NCBI GenBank assembly: GCA_045590195.1
Contig: JAZNQN010000065.1
Coordinates: forward strand, 62,001 to 126,000
Direction: 5' to 3'
Origin: JAZNQN01 sp045590195
Lineage (GTDB): Bacteria > Bacillota > Clostridia > UMGS1883 > UMGS1540
Length of the DNA: 64,000 nucleotides
The position numbers and the translations under genes were made by a program. The notes under the pieces were generated by a model that was given only the letters and a program-made list of their open reading frames with translations, made no database searches and was not told where the DNA came from. This document shows, piece after piece, positions 8,034 through 17,238 of this stretch. Every line of letters starts with the position of its first letter. Position 1 is the first letter of the stretch.

Positions 8034-9062
8034 CTAATTATTTAGTGCAAGTTCAATCAATTTGTCAATTAAGGAACTATATGGAATACCATCGTGTTCC
8101 CAAAGCTTGGGATACATGCTTATAGCTGTAAAGCCGGGAAGGGTGTTAATTTCGTTAAAATAAATTTTTCCTGTTTCTTTGTGAACAAAAAAGTCAACTC
8201 TTGAAAGCCCTCGGCAGCCAAGAGCTTTGTAAATTTTTACTGCATATTTCTGGATAGCTTCAATTGTTTCCGCGGGGATAGAAGCAGGAATATTAAGAAT
8301 TGATGCATTGTCAATGTATTTTGCATTATAGTCATAAAACTCGTTTGAAGAAACAATTTCGCCAACAGTTGAAGCTTTAGGCTCTAAATTTCCTAAAACA
8401 GAGCATTCAACTTCTTTGCCGTTTACAAATTCTTCGCATAAAATTTTGTTGTCAACCTTGGAGGCTTCTTTGATAGCCGACTCGAGTTCAGCGGAATTTG
8501 TAGCCTTTGAAACACCAAGCGATGAGCCTGCGTTGCAGGGCTTTATAAATACAGGATATTCAAATCTTTCTTCAACGGCTTTTATCATTGAAGGCTCAAA
8601 TGGAGCATTTAACAAGAGCCAGTCAGCCTGAGGAACACCTGCCGATGCGGCAAAAAGCTTTGTTGCCGATTTGTCCATCGCTGCAGAAGAGGCCAAAACC
8701 CCCGGGCCAACATAGGGAATGCCTGCAAGCTCAAAAAGCCCCTGAATACATCCGTCTTCGCAAAAATCGCCGTGCATAACAGGAAAAACTGCATCAATAT
8801 AAATTATTTCGCCCTTTGAAATTAAACCGTGATGCGCAGGATCCGGCGAGATAATGGCAGGAGTATTTTCAAGCTCTGTCCATTTGCCGGATGCAATCTC
8901 TTCGGGAGTGGCATCGGTTTTAAGCCAGTGTCCCTCACGGGTTATGCCAACTTTAATTATGTTATATTTTTCTTTGGAAATATTATTTAAAACCGACTGT
9001 GCTGAAAGGCAGGAAACATCGTGTTCGCCTGATTTTCCGCCAAAAAGAATAAGTAAGTTCAT
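8034..9062 (-). CDS. ddl: D-alanine--D-alanine ligase
   Basis: 342 residues, ATP-grasp fold. Landmarks: LFGGKSGEHDVS at the N terminus, HGDFCEDGCIQG, PCNAGSSLGVSKA (ATP-binding lysine region), the omega-loop FYDYNAKY whose tyrosine is typical of D-Ala:D-Ala rather than D-Ala:D-Lac ligases, and the Mg2+-binding NEINTLPGFTAISMYP. It makes the D-Ala-D-Ala dipeptide for peptidoglycan precursors. The tyrosine in the omega-loop argues against a Van-type resistance ligase. It lies 11 bases downstream of rsmI on the same strand. Confidence 0.95.
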   Translation of the reverse strand: MNLLILFGGKSGEHDVSCLSAQSVLNNISKEKYNIIKVGITREGHWLKTDATPEEIASGKWTELENTPAIISPDPAHHGLISKGEIIYIDAVFPVMHGDFCEDGCIQGLFELAGIPYVGPGVLASSAAMDKSATKLFAASAGVPQADWLLLNAPFEPSMIKAVEERFEYPVFIKPCNAGSSLGVSKATNSAELESAIKEASKVDNKILCEEFVNGKEVECSVLGNLEPKASTVGEIVSSNEFYDYNAKYIDNASILNIPASIPAETIEAIQKYAVKIYKALGCRGLSRVDFFVHKETGKIYFNEINTLPGFTAISMYPKLWEHDGIPYSSLIDKLIELALNN

Positions 9063-9073
9063 AATAATCTCCT

Positions 9074-9907
9074 TTATTTTAATTTATATTCGCTGTAAAC
9101 ATCTCTTTTTGGTATTTTGCGTGCCGCCGCAACTTTTTTAAGAGCGGTTTTTTCATCGTCGCCCTGATTTATGTAAAAATCAACGTGTTCTGTTATGGTC
9201 ATTGTTTCGAAAAGTTCTTCTTCCTCTGATTTTTCTGCAGGCGCAATAACCAAAACATATTCGCCTTTAGGGGGATTATCGTCAGAATAAAGGTTTTGAG
9301 CCTCCAATAGAGTTGTTCTAATGGTTTCTTCGTGAAGCTTTGTTATCTCTCTTGAAAGCGAAATTTTTCTGTCGCCGAAAACCTGGAGCATATCACGTAA
9401 TGTGTTGCGCAGTTTGTGAGGCGCTTCGTAAAATATAAGAGTTCTTTTGTCGTTTTTAATTTCCTCAAGGCGGTCCATTCTGCCTTTTCGGTTCATAGTT
9501 AAAAAACCTTCAAAGGCAAATCTTCCTGTGGGAAGCGCCGAAACAATAAGGGCACAAATGCCGGCAACAGGGCCGGGGATTGGCAAAACCTCAATATCGG
9601 CCTCGGCACAAAGGGCAACAAGGTCCTCTCCGGGGTCGGAAATTGCAGGGGTTCCTGCGTCAGAAACTAAAGCAATGTTCTTGCCTTCCTGCAGCATATT
9701 TACAAGCTGAAGCCCCTTTTCGCGGCGGTTATGCTCATAGTAGCTTATCATTGGCTTTTTTATCCCCAAATGATTTAAAAGCTTTAAAGTATGTCTTGTA
9801 TCCTCGGCGGCAATAAGGTCAACCTCGGAAAGAGTGTTTATAAGCCTTTCCGACATATCGCCAAGGTTTCCAATGGGAGTTGCACAAAGGTAAAGCTTAC
9901 CGCTCAC
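9074..9907 (-). CDS. rsmI: 16S rRNA (cytidine-1402-2'-O)-methyltransferase RsmI
   Basis: 277 residues, tetrapyrrole-methylase fold. CATPIGNLGDMS at the N terminus, AAEDTRHT, LVSDAGTPAISDPG (cofactor site) and FYEAPHKLRNTL are diagnostic. It methylates the ribose of C1402 in the decoding centre of 16S rRNA with S-adenosylmethionine. The start overlaps the upstream methyltransferase stop by 4 bases (ATGA), indicating translational coupling; the same pair (yabB-rsmI, with yazA between) occurs in Bacillus. Confidence 0.96.
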   Translation of the reverse strand: MSGKLYLCATPIGNLGDMSERLINTLSEVDLIAAEDTRHTLKLLNHLGIKKPMISYYEHNRREKGLQLVNMLQEGKNIALVSDAGTPAISDPGEDLVALCAEADIEVLPIPGPVAGICALIVSALPTGRFAFEGFLTMNRKGRMDRLEEIKNDKRTLIFYEAPHKLRNTLRDMLQVFGDRKISLSREITKLHEETIRTTLLEAQNLYSDDNPPKGEYVLVIAPAEKSEEEELFETMTITEHVDFYINQGDDEKTALKKVAAARKIPKRDVYSEYKLK

Positions 9908-10644
9908 TGCAAGGCACCCCTTTCATATATATTGTTAATTTCATCTGTATAATTCCCGTTTGAATCATACATATAAAGAGTTTTTTCAAATTTCAAAAAT
10001 GGTTTCGAGCCTTTAGTCCCTTCAATAAGGAAAAGGTTTGGCTCTTTATCCTGAGATGGCGCAACCATTTTAATGCGCTTTGGCTCTATAGAATATTTTC
10101 GCATAGTGCATAAAACATCTGCCAGGCGGTTTGCCCTGTGTACCATACACATTTTTCCGCCAAATTTTAAAAGCGAGGCAGAAACCGATATAACATCATC
10201 AAGATTACACATAATCTCGTGGCGAGCAATTGCCTTTATATCGGCAGGGTTTACAATACCGCCGCCTTTTTTCTCGTAAGGAGGGTTACAGGTTATGGTA
10301 TCAAAAACTTCGTGGCCGAAAAGGGAAACACAGTTTTTAAGGTCATCATTTATAATTTTTATGTTTTCAATGCCGTTTAATTTAACACTTCGCTGTGCCA
10401 TTTGTGCTATTTCAGGAATAATTTCAACGCCAAAAATTTCGGCGGCTTCTTTTTTTGCCCACAAAAGAAGGGGCACAATGCCGCCGCCTGTACATAAATC
10501 GAGCACCCTGTCACCCTTTTTTACAGATGCAAAGTGCGAAAGCAGTACAGCGTCACAGCCAAAGCAAAAGCCGTCGGTTCTTTGAATTATGGAAAGTGAA
10601 CGAATTTGCAAATCGTCAATGCGCTCGTTTTCTAAAAGTTCCAT
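9904..10644 (-). CDS. tRNA1(Val) (adenine(37)-N6)-methyltransferase-like protein (YabB/TrmN6 family)
   Basis: 246 residues. Class I Rossmann methyltransferase with SAM motif VLDLCTGGGIVPLL (residues ~47-60) and the amino-methyltransferase motif CNPPYEKKG near residue 120. The N terminus (QRTDGFCFGCDAVLLS) matches TrmN6/YfiC and YabB proteins. Probable role: N6-methylation of an adenine in tRNA or another nucleic acid. Upstream AAGGAGAAAAA precedes the ATG. Co-transcribed with rsmI. Confidence 0.85.
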   Translation of the reverse strand: MELLENERIDDLQIRSLSIIQRTDGFCFGCDAVLLSHFASVKKGDRVLDLCTGGGIVPLLLWAKKEAAEIFGVEIIPEIAQMAQRSVKLNGIENIKIINDDLKNCVSLFGHEVFDTITCNPPYEKKGGGIVNPADIKAIARHEIMCNLDDVISVSASLLKFGGKMCMVHRANRLADVLCTMRKYSIEPKRIKMVAPSQDKEPNLFLIEGTKGSKPFLKFEKTLYMYDSNGNYTDEINNIYERGALQ

Positions 10645-10688
10645 TTTTTCTCCTTGGCAGAATAAATTTGAATTAATCGGTGTAAATT

Positions 10689-10737
10689 AAAAACAAACGG
10701 GACTGTACTGTGGCAGAAAGGTGCCTTGTACAGTCCC
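10689..10737 (-). terminator. Rho-independent terminator after the ferredoxin gene
   Basis: GGGACTGTAC (10699-10708) pairs with GTACAGTCCC (10728-10737); on the minus strand the stem is followed by a T-rich run ending TTTGTTTTT (10689-10697), 8 bases after the ferredoxin stop. Confidence 0.8.
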
Positions 10738-10744
10738 CCAGCAA

Positions 10745-10915
10745 TTAGTCCTGAACAGGAGCTCCTACAGGACAAACATTAGCGCAGTTACCGCATTCGA
10801 TACAAGCGTCTGCATCGATTACATAAGCGGAATCACCGGCAGAAATACAAGAAACCGGGCATTCAGCTTCGCAAGCACCGCAGCTGATGCATTCGTCTGA
10901 AATTACATATGCCAT
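10745..10915 (-). CDS. 2[4Fe-4S] ferredoxin
   Basis: 56 residues, a small clostridial-type ferredoxin with two C-x2-C-x2-C-x3-C-P clusters: CISCGACEAECP and CIECGNCANVCP. It carries electrons between oxidoreductases, typical of an anaerobe. The start is the ATG at 10915 (MAYVISDEC), because GAGGAGG lies 8-10 bases before it; a longer frame beginning at 10948 includes the ribosome binding site itself and is not used. It has its own terminator, so it is probably monocistronic and highly expressed. Confidence 0.96.
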   Translation of the reverse strand: MAYVISDECISCGACEAECPVSCISAGDSAYVIDADACIECGNCANVCPVGAPVQD

Positions 10916-10980
10916 TTTACACACCTCCTCGTCTAAATAGCATAACATATTATTTAATAAATTTCAATAGCTTTTTTAAA

Positions 10981-13224
10981 TTAGTTTCGGGTTGTAAGGG
11001 AAATTTCGCCATTTTTCACATCTGCCACAAGGGTATTGCCGGAAAGCAGTGTTCCTTCAACAATTTTCTTTGCCGCTTTGTCTTCAAGTTCTTTTTGAAT
11101 AATTCTGCGAAGCGGCCTTGCGCCGTTTTTGGGGTCGTACCCTTTTTCAAGAAGAAGAGAAAGCGCATCTTCTGAAATTTCAAAGTTTATATCTCTTTCT
11201 TTGAGCATATCGGCAAATTCGCCAACAAGCTTGCGTAAAATTTCAAGGAGAATATCTTTTGAAAGCTGATTAAATATAACAATTTCGTCAATTCTGTTTA
11301 TAAATTCAGGCCTGAAAAGCTCTTTAAGAGCAGATTTAACCTTTTCTTCCGAAGCGGCTTTTTCATTGGTTGTGTATCCGGGGGCGTTGCCCTTATAATC
11401 GCTTCCGGCATTAGATGTCATAATAATTATAGTATTCTGGAAGTTTACAACTTTGCCGTGGCTGTCAGTAATTCTGCCGTCTTCAAAAATCTGCAGCAGA
11501 ATATTCAGTACATCGGCGTGAGCCTTTTCAATTTCGTCAAGCAAAATTATAGAATAAGGTTTTCTGCGAACTTTTTCGGTAAGCTGGCCGGCATCATCAT
11601 AGCCTACATATCCCGGAGGTGCGCCAATTATTTTTGAAACGGCGTGTTTTTCCATATATTCCGACATATCAAGGCGGATAAGAGCCTCTTCGGTATCAAA
11701 CATTGCCTCGGCAAGGGACAAAACAAGCTCTGTTTTACCAACGCCTGTGGAGCCAGTGAATATAAATGAAACAGGGCGGTGTTTTTTTGCAAGGCCAACT
11801 CGGTTTCGAAGAATTGCGCCTGAAATTGCGTCAATTGCTTTGTCCTGCCCTTTAACTCTTTTGCGCAAAGTTTCAGGAAGGGATAAAAGCTTTTCGTTTT
11901 CGCCTTTTGTAATACTTGCGGCGGGAATTTTTGTCCATTTTTCTATAACCTTTGCAACATCTTCAACAGAAAGGGCGGGTGTTTTAATCTGGCTTTCAAG
12001 CTCGGCCTTCTCGCCTTCAAGGCGGCAAAGCTGAACTTTAAGTTCTGCCATTTTTTCATATGCGCCTTCATCGGTTGAAGAAGAAAGTTCGTCAATTGAA
12101 GTGTTTATTGTATCAATTTCACGGCTTAAATTTCCAAGCTTTGCAAGTGAAGTATTTGTAAGATTTGCGCGTGACGAAGCCTCGTCGATTATGTCAATGG
12201 CTTTATCGGGCAAAAATCGGTCGGTTATATATCGCTCGCTGAGCTTTGTAGCCGAAATTATAACCTCGGTTGGAATTGTTACCTTGTGATAACTTTCGTA
12301 ATATGGGCGAAGGCCTTTTATAATTTCGATTGTTTCGTCAATAGAAGGCTCGTCAACCAAAATTGGCTGAAATCTTCGCTCAAGGGCTGTATCTTTTTCA
12401 ATAAATTTTCTGTATTCGGTAGTTGTTGTTGCGCCTATTATCTGAATTTCGCCACGGGCAAGGGCAGGCTTTAAAATATTTGCCGCACTCATTGCACCTT
12501 CGGCATCGCCTGCTGCAACAATATTATGAAGCTCGTCAATTACCAAAATTATGTTGCCGGCTTTTTTAACCTCTTCTAAAATTTTCTTAAGGCGTGCTTC
12601 AAACTGAGCGCGAAACTGTGTTCCGGCTACAATTGAAGTAAAGTCGAGAAGATAAATTTCGTGGTTTAAAAGCTTTTCAGGCACCTGACCTGCGGCAATT
12701 TTTGTTGCAAGGCCTTCGGCAATTGCAGTTTTACCAACACCCGGCTCGCCTATAAGGCAGGGGTTGTTTTTTGTACGGCGGTTTAAAACCTCAATACAGC
12801 GTGTGATTTCGCTTTCTCTGCCAACAACAGGGTCAACAAGGCCTTCTGCGGCACGCTTTGTAATATTTGTACCGTAGGAATCCAAAAGGCGTTTTTTAGC
12901 CTTTTTCTCTTTTTTTCCTTTTTCTTTATCGTCATCGTCGTCAGCGGCGCCACCTGCAAGCTTGAAAAAGCTTTTCATTGGGTTATCGTCATCGTCCATT
13001 TCCATCATTTCGCCACCGGGCATACCAAAAAGGCTTGCCATCTGTTCCTCGATATTATCAAAATCATCAGGACTTATGCCCATGGCCTCCATTTGTTTTG
13101 AAACATCAATGCCAAGCTCTTTTGCACAGGGCAGACAAAGCCCCTCGTTTATTGTTTTTCCGTTTTCCATTCTGGTAACGAATATAACTGCAATATTTTT
13201 TTTGCAGTGTGAACACATCATCAT
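10981..13224 (-). CDS. Clp ATPase with N-terminal zinc finger (ClpE-like)
   Basis: 747 residues. The N terminus is a C4 zinc finger (Cys4, Cys7, Cys30, Cys33) instead of the usual 150-residue Clp N domain, as in Bacillus ClpE. It is followed by a low-complexity linker with aspartate runs and a lysine-rich stretch (about 75-110), AAA1 (Walker A GEPGVGKTAIAE, Walker B VIDELHN), a short middle coiled coil, AAA2 (Walker A GSTGVGKTELV, Walker B LLDEIEKAH) and the D2-small domain. It should unfold substrates for ClpP. In the loop that normally carries the [LIV]-G-[FL] ClpP-binding tripeptide I read PGY. No CtsR or McsA/B gene is adjacent. Confidence 0.9.
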   Translation of the reverse strand: MMMCSHCKKNIAVIFVTRMENGKTINEGLCLPCAKELGIDVSKQMEAMGISPDDFDNIEEQMASLFGMPGGEMMEMDDDDNPMKSFFKLAGGAADDDDDKEKGKKEKKAKKRLLDSYGTNITKRAAEGLVDPVVGRESEITRCIEVLNRRTKNNPCLIGEPGVGKTAIAEGLATKIAAGQVPEKLLNHEIYLLDFTSIVAGTQFRAQFEARLKKILEEVKKAGNIILVIDELHNIVAAGDAEGAMSAANILKPALARGEIQIIGATTTTEYRKFIEKDTALERRFQPILVDEPSIDETIEIIKGLRPYYESYHKVTIPTEVIISATKLSERYITDRFLPDKAIDIIDEASSRANLTNTSLAKLGNLSREIDTINTSIDELSSSTDEGAYEKMAELKVQLCRLEGEKAELESQIKTPALSVEDVAKVIEKWTKIPAASITKGENEKLLSLPETLRKRVKGQDKAIDAISGAILRNRVGLAKKHRPVSFIFTGSTGVGKTELVLSLAEAMFDTEEALIRLDMSEYMEKHAVSKIIGAPPGYVGYDDAGQLTEKVRRKPYSIILLDEIEKAHADVLNILLQIFEDGRITDSHGKVVNFQNTIIIMTSNAGSDYKGNAPGYTTNEKAASEEKVKSALKELFRPEFINRIDEIVIFNQLSKDILLEILRKLVGEFADMLKERDINFEISEDALSLLLEKGYDPKNGARPLRRIIQKELEDKAAKKIVEGTLLSGNTLVADVKNGEISLTTRN

Positions 13225-13330
13225 TTAATCAAATCCTTAAATTTATTCTGAACACAAAGTGTTACTATTTATTTTAGCATAAAGCAAAGTAAAAGTATGT
13301 TAATTTTCTGTTAAAAATGTTTCGCCCGTA

Positions 13331-13356
13331 AATAAATCCGCATAAGCGGATTTATT
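13331..13356 (-). terminator. Terminator-like hairpin downstream of ispE
   Basis: Perfect 11-bp inverted repeat AATAAATCCGC / GCGGATTTATT with loop ATAA, 14 bases beyond the ispE stop and before the clp gene's promoter region. The T-run is weak, so termination efficiency is uncertain. Confidence 0.6.
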
Positions 13357-13369
13357 AAGATTTATCAAG

Positions 13370-14224
13370 TTAGTTTACAGGTTCTGCAAGAAAAGAAAAG
13401 GTTTTGTAAGTTTTTTTAAAGTGGTTTACTGCCCTTTGAGCGTCGTCTTTTGAACTGAAAATGCCAAATACTGATGAGCCGCTTCCGCTCATACAACTGC
13501 CAAGTGCGCCGAAAGATAAAAGCTCGCTTTTGTAAAGGGGCAAATCTTTATATCTTGGCTCAACTGCCTTTTCCAAAACGTTGAACGCTCTTATTGAAAC
13601 GCCTGAAATATCACCATTTTCAAGGCTTTTTATAATTCCTTCGGTGTCGGGGTGATAGTCACAAGTATCAAGCGAAAAACCCTGAAAAACCGTTTTGGTG
13701 CTTATAGACATTGATGGTTTTATAATCACAACAAAGCATTTTGGTAAAGGAGGAAGAGGCGTTAAAATTTCGCCAACACCTTCCGCCAGATGTGTTTTGC
13801 CGCGCATACAAAAAACAACATCCGCTCCGCAGGAAAGGCCTATTTTTTCGAGCTTATCTGAGGGGATGGGATAGCCAAACATTTTGTTAAGCCCAAGTAA
13901 AACTGCCGCCGCATCACTGCTTCCGCCGCCAAGGCCTGCGCCCATAGGAATTTTCTTGTCTATATAAATATCTGCACAGGGCGAAATGCCTGCCGCGTCA
14001 AAGAAAAGTTCAGCCGCCTTAAAGGCAATATTTCTTCTGTCGCAGGGGAGGTATGAAAGGTTTGTTTTAATGCGAATACCTTCAAAAGAAGTGTCAATTG
14101 TAACTCTGTCGTGAAGAGAGATTGACTGCATTATTGTTTGAAGGTTATGGTAACCGTCTTCTCTTTTGCTTACAACATCGAGGGAAATATTTATTTTTGC
14201 AAAGGCTTTAAAACATTCTCTCAT
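13370..14224 (-). CDS. ispE: 4-(cytidine 5'-diphospho)-2-C-methyl-D-erythritol kinase
   Basis: 284 residues, GHMP kinase. N-terminal AFAKINISLDV and REDGYHNLQT are diagnostic for IspE; the ATP-binding PMGAGLGGGSSDAAA is near residue 95, and SGSGSSVFGIF lies near the C terminus. It phosphorylates CDP-methylerythritol in the MEP isoprenoid pathway. The start ATG overlaps the galU stop by 4 bases, so galU and ispE are translationally coupled. Confidence 0.96.
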   Translation of the reverse strand: MRECFKAFAKINISLDVVSKREDGYHNLQTIMQSISLHDRVTIDTSFEGIRIKTNLSYLPCDRRNIAFKAAELFFDAAGISPCADIYIDKKIPMGAGLGGGSSDAAAVLLGLNKMFGYPIPSDKLEKIGLSCGADVVFCMRGKTHLAEGVGEILTPLPPLPKCFVVIIKPSMSISTKTVFQGFSLDTCDYHPDTEGIIKSLENGDISGVSIRAFNVLEKAVEPRYKDLPLYKSELLSFGALGSCMSGSGSSVFGIFSSKDDAQRAVNHFKKTYKTFSFLAEPVN

Positions 14225-15093
14225 TTATTTTCTCCAACAATTGTTTTAAGATATTCAAGAAACTCTTCTTTTAAATCGTCACGGCGAAGAGCTTGTTCCA
14301 CGGTTGCTTTAAGAAAGCCCATTTTATTACCAACATCGTAGCGCTGGCCAACAAAATCATAAGCATATATATCCTGTTTTGTTGCAAGCATTGAAAGGGC
14401 ATCGGTAAGCTGAATTTCGCCGCCTGCTCCCGGTTTTACATTTTCAAGACATTCAAAAATTTCGGGGTTTATAATATATCTGCCCAAAACAGCGATGTTT
14501 GAAGGAGCATCTTCCACTTTTGGTTTTTCAACCATATCTAAAACTTTATAAATACGTTCTGAAACAGATTCAGGTTTTATAATTCCGTATTTTGAAACAT
14601 CACTTGTGTCAACTGTTTGAACTCCGAGAACGCTGCAGGAATATTTATCGTAAACATCAATCATCTGCTTAAGGCACGGGGTTTTAGAATGAACAATATC
14701 ATCGCCAAGCAAAACTGCAAAGGGGGAGTTTCCTACAAAAGATTTTGCGCAATGGATTGCATGGCCGAGGCCGAGGGCCTCTTTTTGCCTTACATAGTGA
14801 ATATTTGCAAGAGAGGAAATTGGCTCAATCTGTTCGATGAAATCCGTTTTTCCCGCTCTTTTCAGTTCGTTTTCAAGCTCGTATGATTTATCAAAATGGT
14901 CTTCAATGGCTCTTTTGCCGCGGCCTGTTATAATGAGAATATCTTCAATTCCCGATGCCGCTGCTTCTTCGATAATGTACTGAAGGGTTGGGGTGTCAAC
15001 GATTGGAAGCATTTCTTTCGGAACTGCTTTTGTTGCAGGCAAAAACCTTGTTCCAAGGCCTGCGGCAGGGATAACGGCTTTTGTTATTTTCAT
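14221..15093 (-). CDS. galU: UTP--glucose-1-phosphate uridylyltransferase
   Basis: 290 residues, the standard GalU length. The N-terminal PAAGLGTRFLPATKAVPKEM holds the nucleotide-binding signature; later VLGDDIVHS and GRYIINPEIFE are typical. It makes UDP-glucose for polysaccharide, teichoic acid or glycolipid synthesis. It overlaps both neighbours by 4 bases (ispE downstream, the TtcA-like gene upstream), so all three form one leftward operon. Confidence 0.96.
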   Translation of the reverse strand: MKITKAVIPAAGLGTRFLPATKAVPKEMLPIVDTPTLQYIIEEAAASGIEDILIITGRGKRAIEDHFDKSYELENELKRAGKTDFIEQIEPISSLANIHYVRQKEALGLGHAIHCAKSFVGNSPFAVLLGDDIVHSKTPCLKQMIDVYDKYSCSVLGVQTVDTSDVSKYGIIKPESVSERIYKVLDMVEKPKVEDAPSNIAVLGRYIINPEIFECLENVKPGAGGEIQLTDALSMLATKQDIYAYDFVGQRYDVGNKMGFLKATVEQALRRDDLKEEFLEYLKTIVGENK

Positions 15094-15815
15094 AATTTGA
15101 CATCTCCTTCTGTTTTCCAGTCATCAAGCGAAGTTTTTATGGCCGTAAAAACCCTTTCGGGCAGGCCGTGATTTTCGCGGTTTAATTTTGCAATAGTTTC
15201 TTTCATATACTGCCTTTTTGTTACGCCATCGGCAGGACAGGTGCTTTTAACGGTTGGAAAGCCGTATCTTTTCATAAAAGACAAAACCTGGCTCTCTGTC
15301 ATATAAATAAGCGGCCGTATAAGATGAATATCTTTTCTGTCGAGATAAGTTTTGGGGCTGAAGCAACCAATTCTGCCCTCGTAAAAAAGAGAGAGGAAAA
15401 AGGTTTCAACAACATCATCGTTATGATGGCCAAGCGCTACTTTATTACAGCCCCGAGCCTTTGCCGCATCGTGAAGTGCGCCACGGCGCATTTTTGCACA
15501 TAGGGAACAGGGATTTTTTTCTTGCCTTATATCAAAAACTATTTCGGCTATATTTGTTTCCTCAACCATAAGATCCATACCCTCTTTTTTAAAAAAATCC
15601 ACAAGAGGAGAAAAATCCATATCCTTAAATCCCATAGAAAGGGTTATGGGAACAACTTCGAATTTTTTAGGATAAAATCGTTTAAGGGCATTAAGGCCAA
15701 GGGCAAGGGTAATACTGTCTTTTCCGCCTGAAACGCCAACTGCAATCCTGTCGCCATCTTCAATCATATTATAATCGTCCACCGCGCGGCGGACAAAACT
15801 TAAAAGCTTTCTCAA
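15090..15815 (-). CDS. TtcA-like tRNA 2-thiocytidine biosynthesis protein
   Basis: 241 residues. PP-loop ATPase motif GVSGGKDSITLA (residues ~28-39), the internal CSLCAKMRRG with the paired cysteines that in TtcA hold a [4Fe-4S] cluster, and ALGHHNDDVVETFF. This matches the TtcA family, which thiolates cytidine 32 of tRNAs; related PP-loop proteins have other targets, so the exact substrate is inferred. Starts 5 bases after the D,D-carboxypeptidase stop. Confidence 0.88.
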   Translation of the reverse strand: MRKLLSFVRRAVDDYNMIEDGDRIAVGVSGGKDSITLALGLNALKRFYPKKFEVVPITLSMGFKDMDFSPLVDFFKKEGMDLMVEETNIAEIVFDIRQEKNPCSLCAKMRRGALHDAAKARGCNKVALGHHNDDVVETFFLSLFYEGRIGCFSPKTYLDRKDIHLIRPLIYMTESQVLSFMKRYGFPTVKSTCPADGVTKRQYMKETIAKLNRENHGLPERVFTAIKTSLDDWKTEGDVKL

Positions 15816-15820
15816 AACTG

Positions 15821-17101
15821 TTACCTCGCATAAGTTTTTCTGCGTTTTCTGCGCTTTCTGCGTTGTTTTTTAAATGATGAATAAAGGAAAAGAACAATAA
15901 GAAAGAGCGCAAGCAAAATGTAAAATACAGCTGATTTGAACAGTTTGTATATAGGCTTAAATATAAAAGCCAGCGGCATTTTGGAATAGTCGGAAATAGA
16001 AAGCATATCGCATTCACCAACTTTTACTCCACCATACCACCATTCCATTCTGCCCAGCTTGTCGCCCATTTTGACAGGGGCTTTAACGGTTTTTTTGATG
16101 TATTCTTTTTTCTCAACATCTTCAAGCTTTACGCCTGCCGGCAAAATTACATTTACTGAAGATGAGGCCGATAAAATAGCCTCGTCAGCAAAAGCACTTT
16201 TAATTGGAACAGAACTTATAATATCGTTTTGTTTTGCGGCAACATAGCCATCGTGATTTTCAAAGCCGTGTTGAAGAAGTTTTTTACTGTCTACAAAGGA
16301 ATATGTTTCAACAGGGTCGGGTTCAGCTCCGAAAACAACTGATATGTATTTCTCGCTTCCGCTTTCTGCGGCAGAAACAAGACAATAGCCCGCGTTACTT
16401 GTGTAACCCGTTTTAACGCCAATGGCAGGTTTATAATAGTATTTTGAATTTTTGTTAATAAGCTGATTTGTTGTGGTTAATATACGTTCTTCATCCATTT
16501 TATTTGTTGGAGGAATAGTATATTTCGTCAGTTTTACCGCTTCGGCAAAAAACGGAAGTTTCATAGCGTAAACCGTTATTTTTGCCATATCTTTTGCGGT
16601 TGTATAATGGTTTTCATCGTGCAAGCCGTGAGGGTTTGTAAAATGAGTGTTTGTGCAGCCGATTTCTTTTACTTTTTTATTCATCATATCAACAAAATCT
16701 TTATTGGATTTTGAAATATTTTCAGCAAGAACATTTGCAGCATCGTTGGCGGAAGCAATTATGAGAGAGTAAAGAAGGTGCTCGAACGACATTTTTTCGC
16801 CTTCTGAAAGGTTTATTTTGCTACTGTCATAATCAATGCTGTTAACGGCCTGAAAGCTTGCGGTTAAGACTTCGTTTTTCTCAAGTTTTCCGCTTTCTAT
16901 TGCCAAAATTGCAGTTACAATTTTGGTGGTGGAAGCAGGGTACATTTTTTCTTCACTGTTTTTCTCGTAAAGAGTGAGGCCTGTGTACGCATCTACCAAA
17001 ATAGCAGAAGGACTGTTAAGTTTTGGGGTTTCGGCAAATACCGTAGTTACGGTAAGCACGAAAGTTATAGCAAGTAAACTTATTTTCCTAATGTAGTTCA
17101 T
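15821..17101 (-). CDS. D-alanyl-D-alanine carboxypeptidase (DacF/PBP5 type)
   Basis: 426 residues. N-terminal signal peptide (1-24, ...TVTTVFAETP). S11-family catalytic motifs: SxxK as S57-T-T-K60, SxN as S117-A-N, and KTG at 230-232. A C-terminal PBP5-associated beta domain follows, then a membrane helix (~395-415) and a strongly basic tail (KKQRRKRRKRRK) that should stay in the cytoplasm. It trims the terminal D-Ala from peptidoglycan pentapeptides on the outer face of the membrane. Anchoring by a true C-terminal helix with a basic tail is more pronounced than the amphipathic helix of classical PBP5. Confidence 0.94.
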   Translation of the reverse strand: MNYIRKISLLAITFVLTVTTVFAETPKLNSPSAILVDAYTGLTLYEKNSEEKMYPASTTKIVTAILAIESGKLEKNEVLTASFQAVNSIDYDSSKINLSEGEKMSFEHLLYSLIIASANDAANVLAENISKSNKDFVDMMNKKVKEIGCTNTHFTNPHGLHDENHYTTAKDMAKITVYAMKLPFFAEAVKLTKYTIPPTNKMDEERILTTTNQLINKNSKYYYKPAIGVKTGYTSNAGYCLVSAAESGSEKYISVVFGAEPDPVETYSFVDSKKLLQHGFENHDGYVAAKQNDIISSVPIKSAFADEAILSASSSVNVILPAGVKLEDVEKKEYIKKTVKAPVKMGDKLGRMEWWYGGVKVGECDMLSISDYSKMPLAFIFKPIYKLFKSAVFYILLALFLIVLFLYSSFKKQRRKRRKRRKTYAR

Positions 17102-17158
17102 AATAAACTCCTATCCAGACAAGATAAAAAAGTGTATAAGCAATTTTTGTCAAAAGTG

Positions 17159-17187
17159 TTGAAAAATTATCTAATATATTATATAAT
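17159..17187 (+). promoter_or_regulatory. Sigma-A promoter of the comEA-like gene and following operon
   Basis: TTGAAA (17159-17164), 17-base spacer, perfect TATAAT (17182-17187), about 50 bases before the start codon at 17239. Confidence 0.7.
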
Positions 17188-17238
17188 ATAACAAAACTCT
17201 CATTGTGGCAAGAAATTTTTTTAAAATGAGGATAAATT

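Noticed and set aside
8034..9062. Vancomycin-type D-Ala-D-Lac ligase
   Set aside because: Omega-loop keeps the tyrosine of D-Ala:D-Ala ligases; no van genes nearby.
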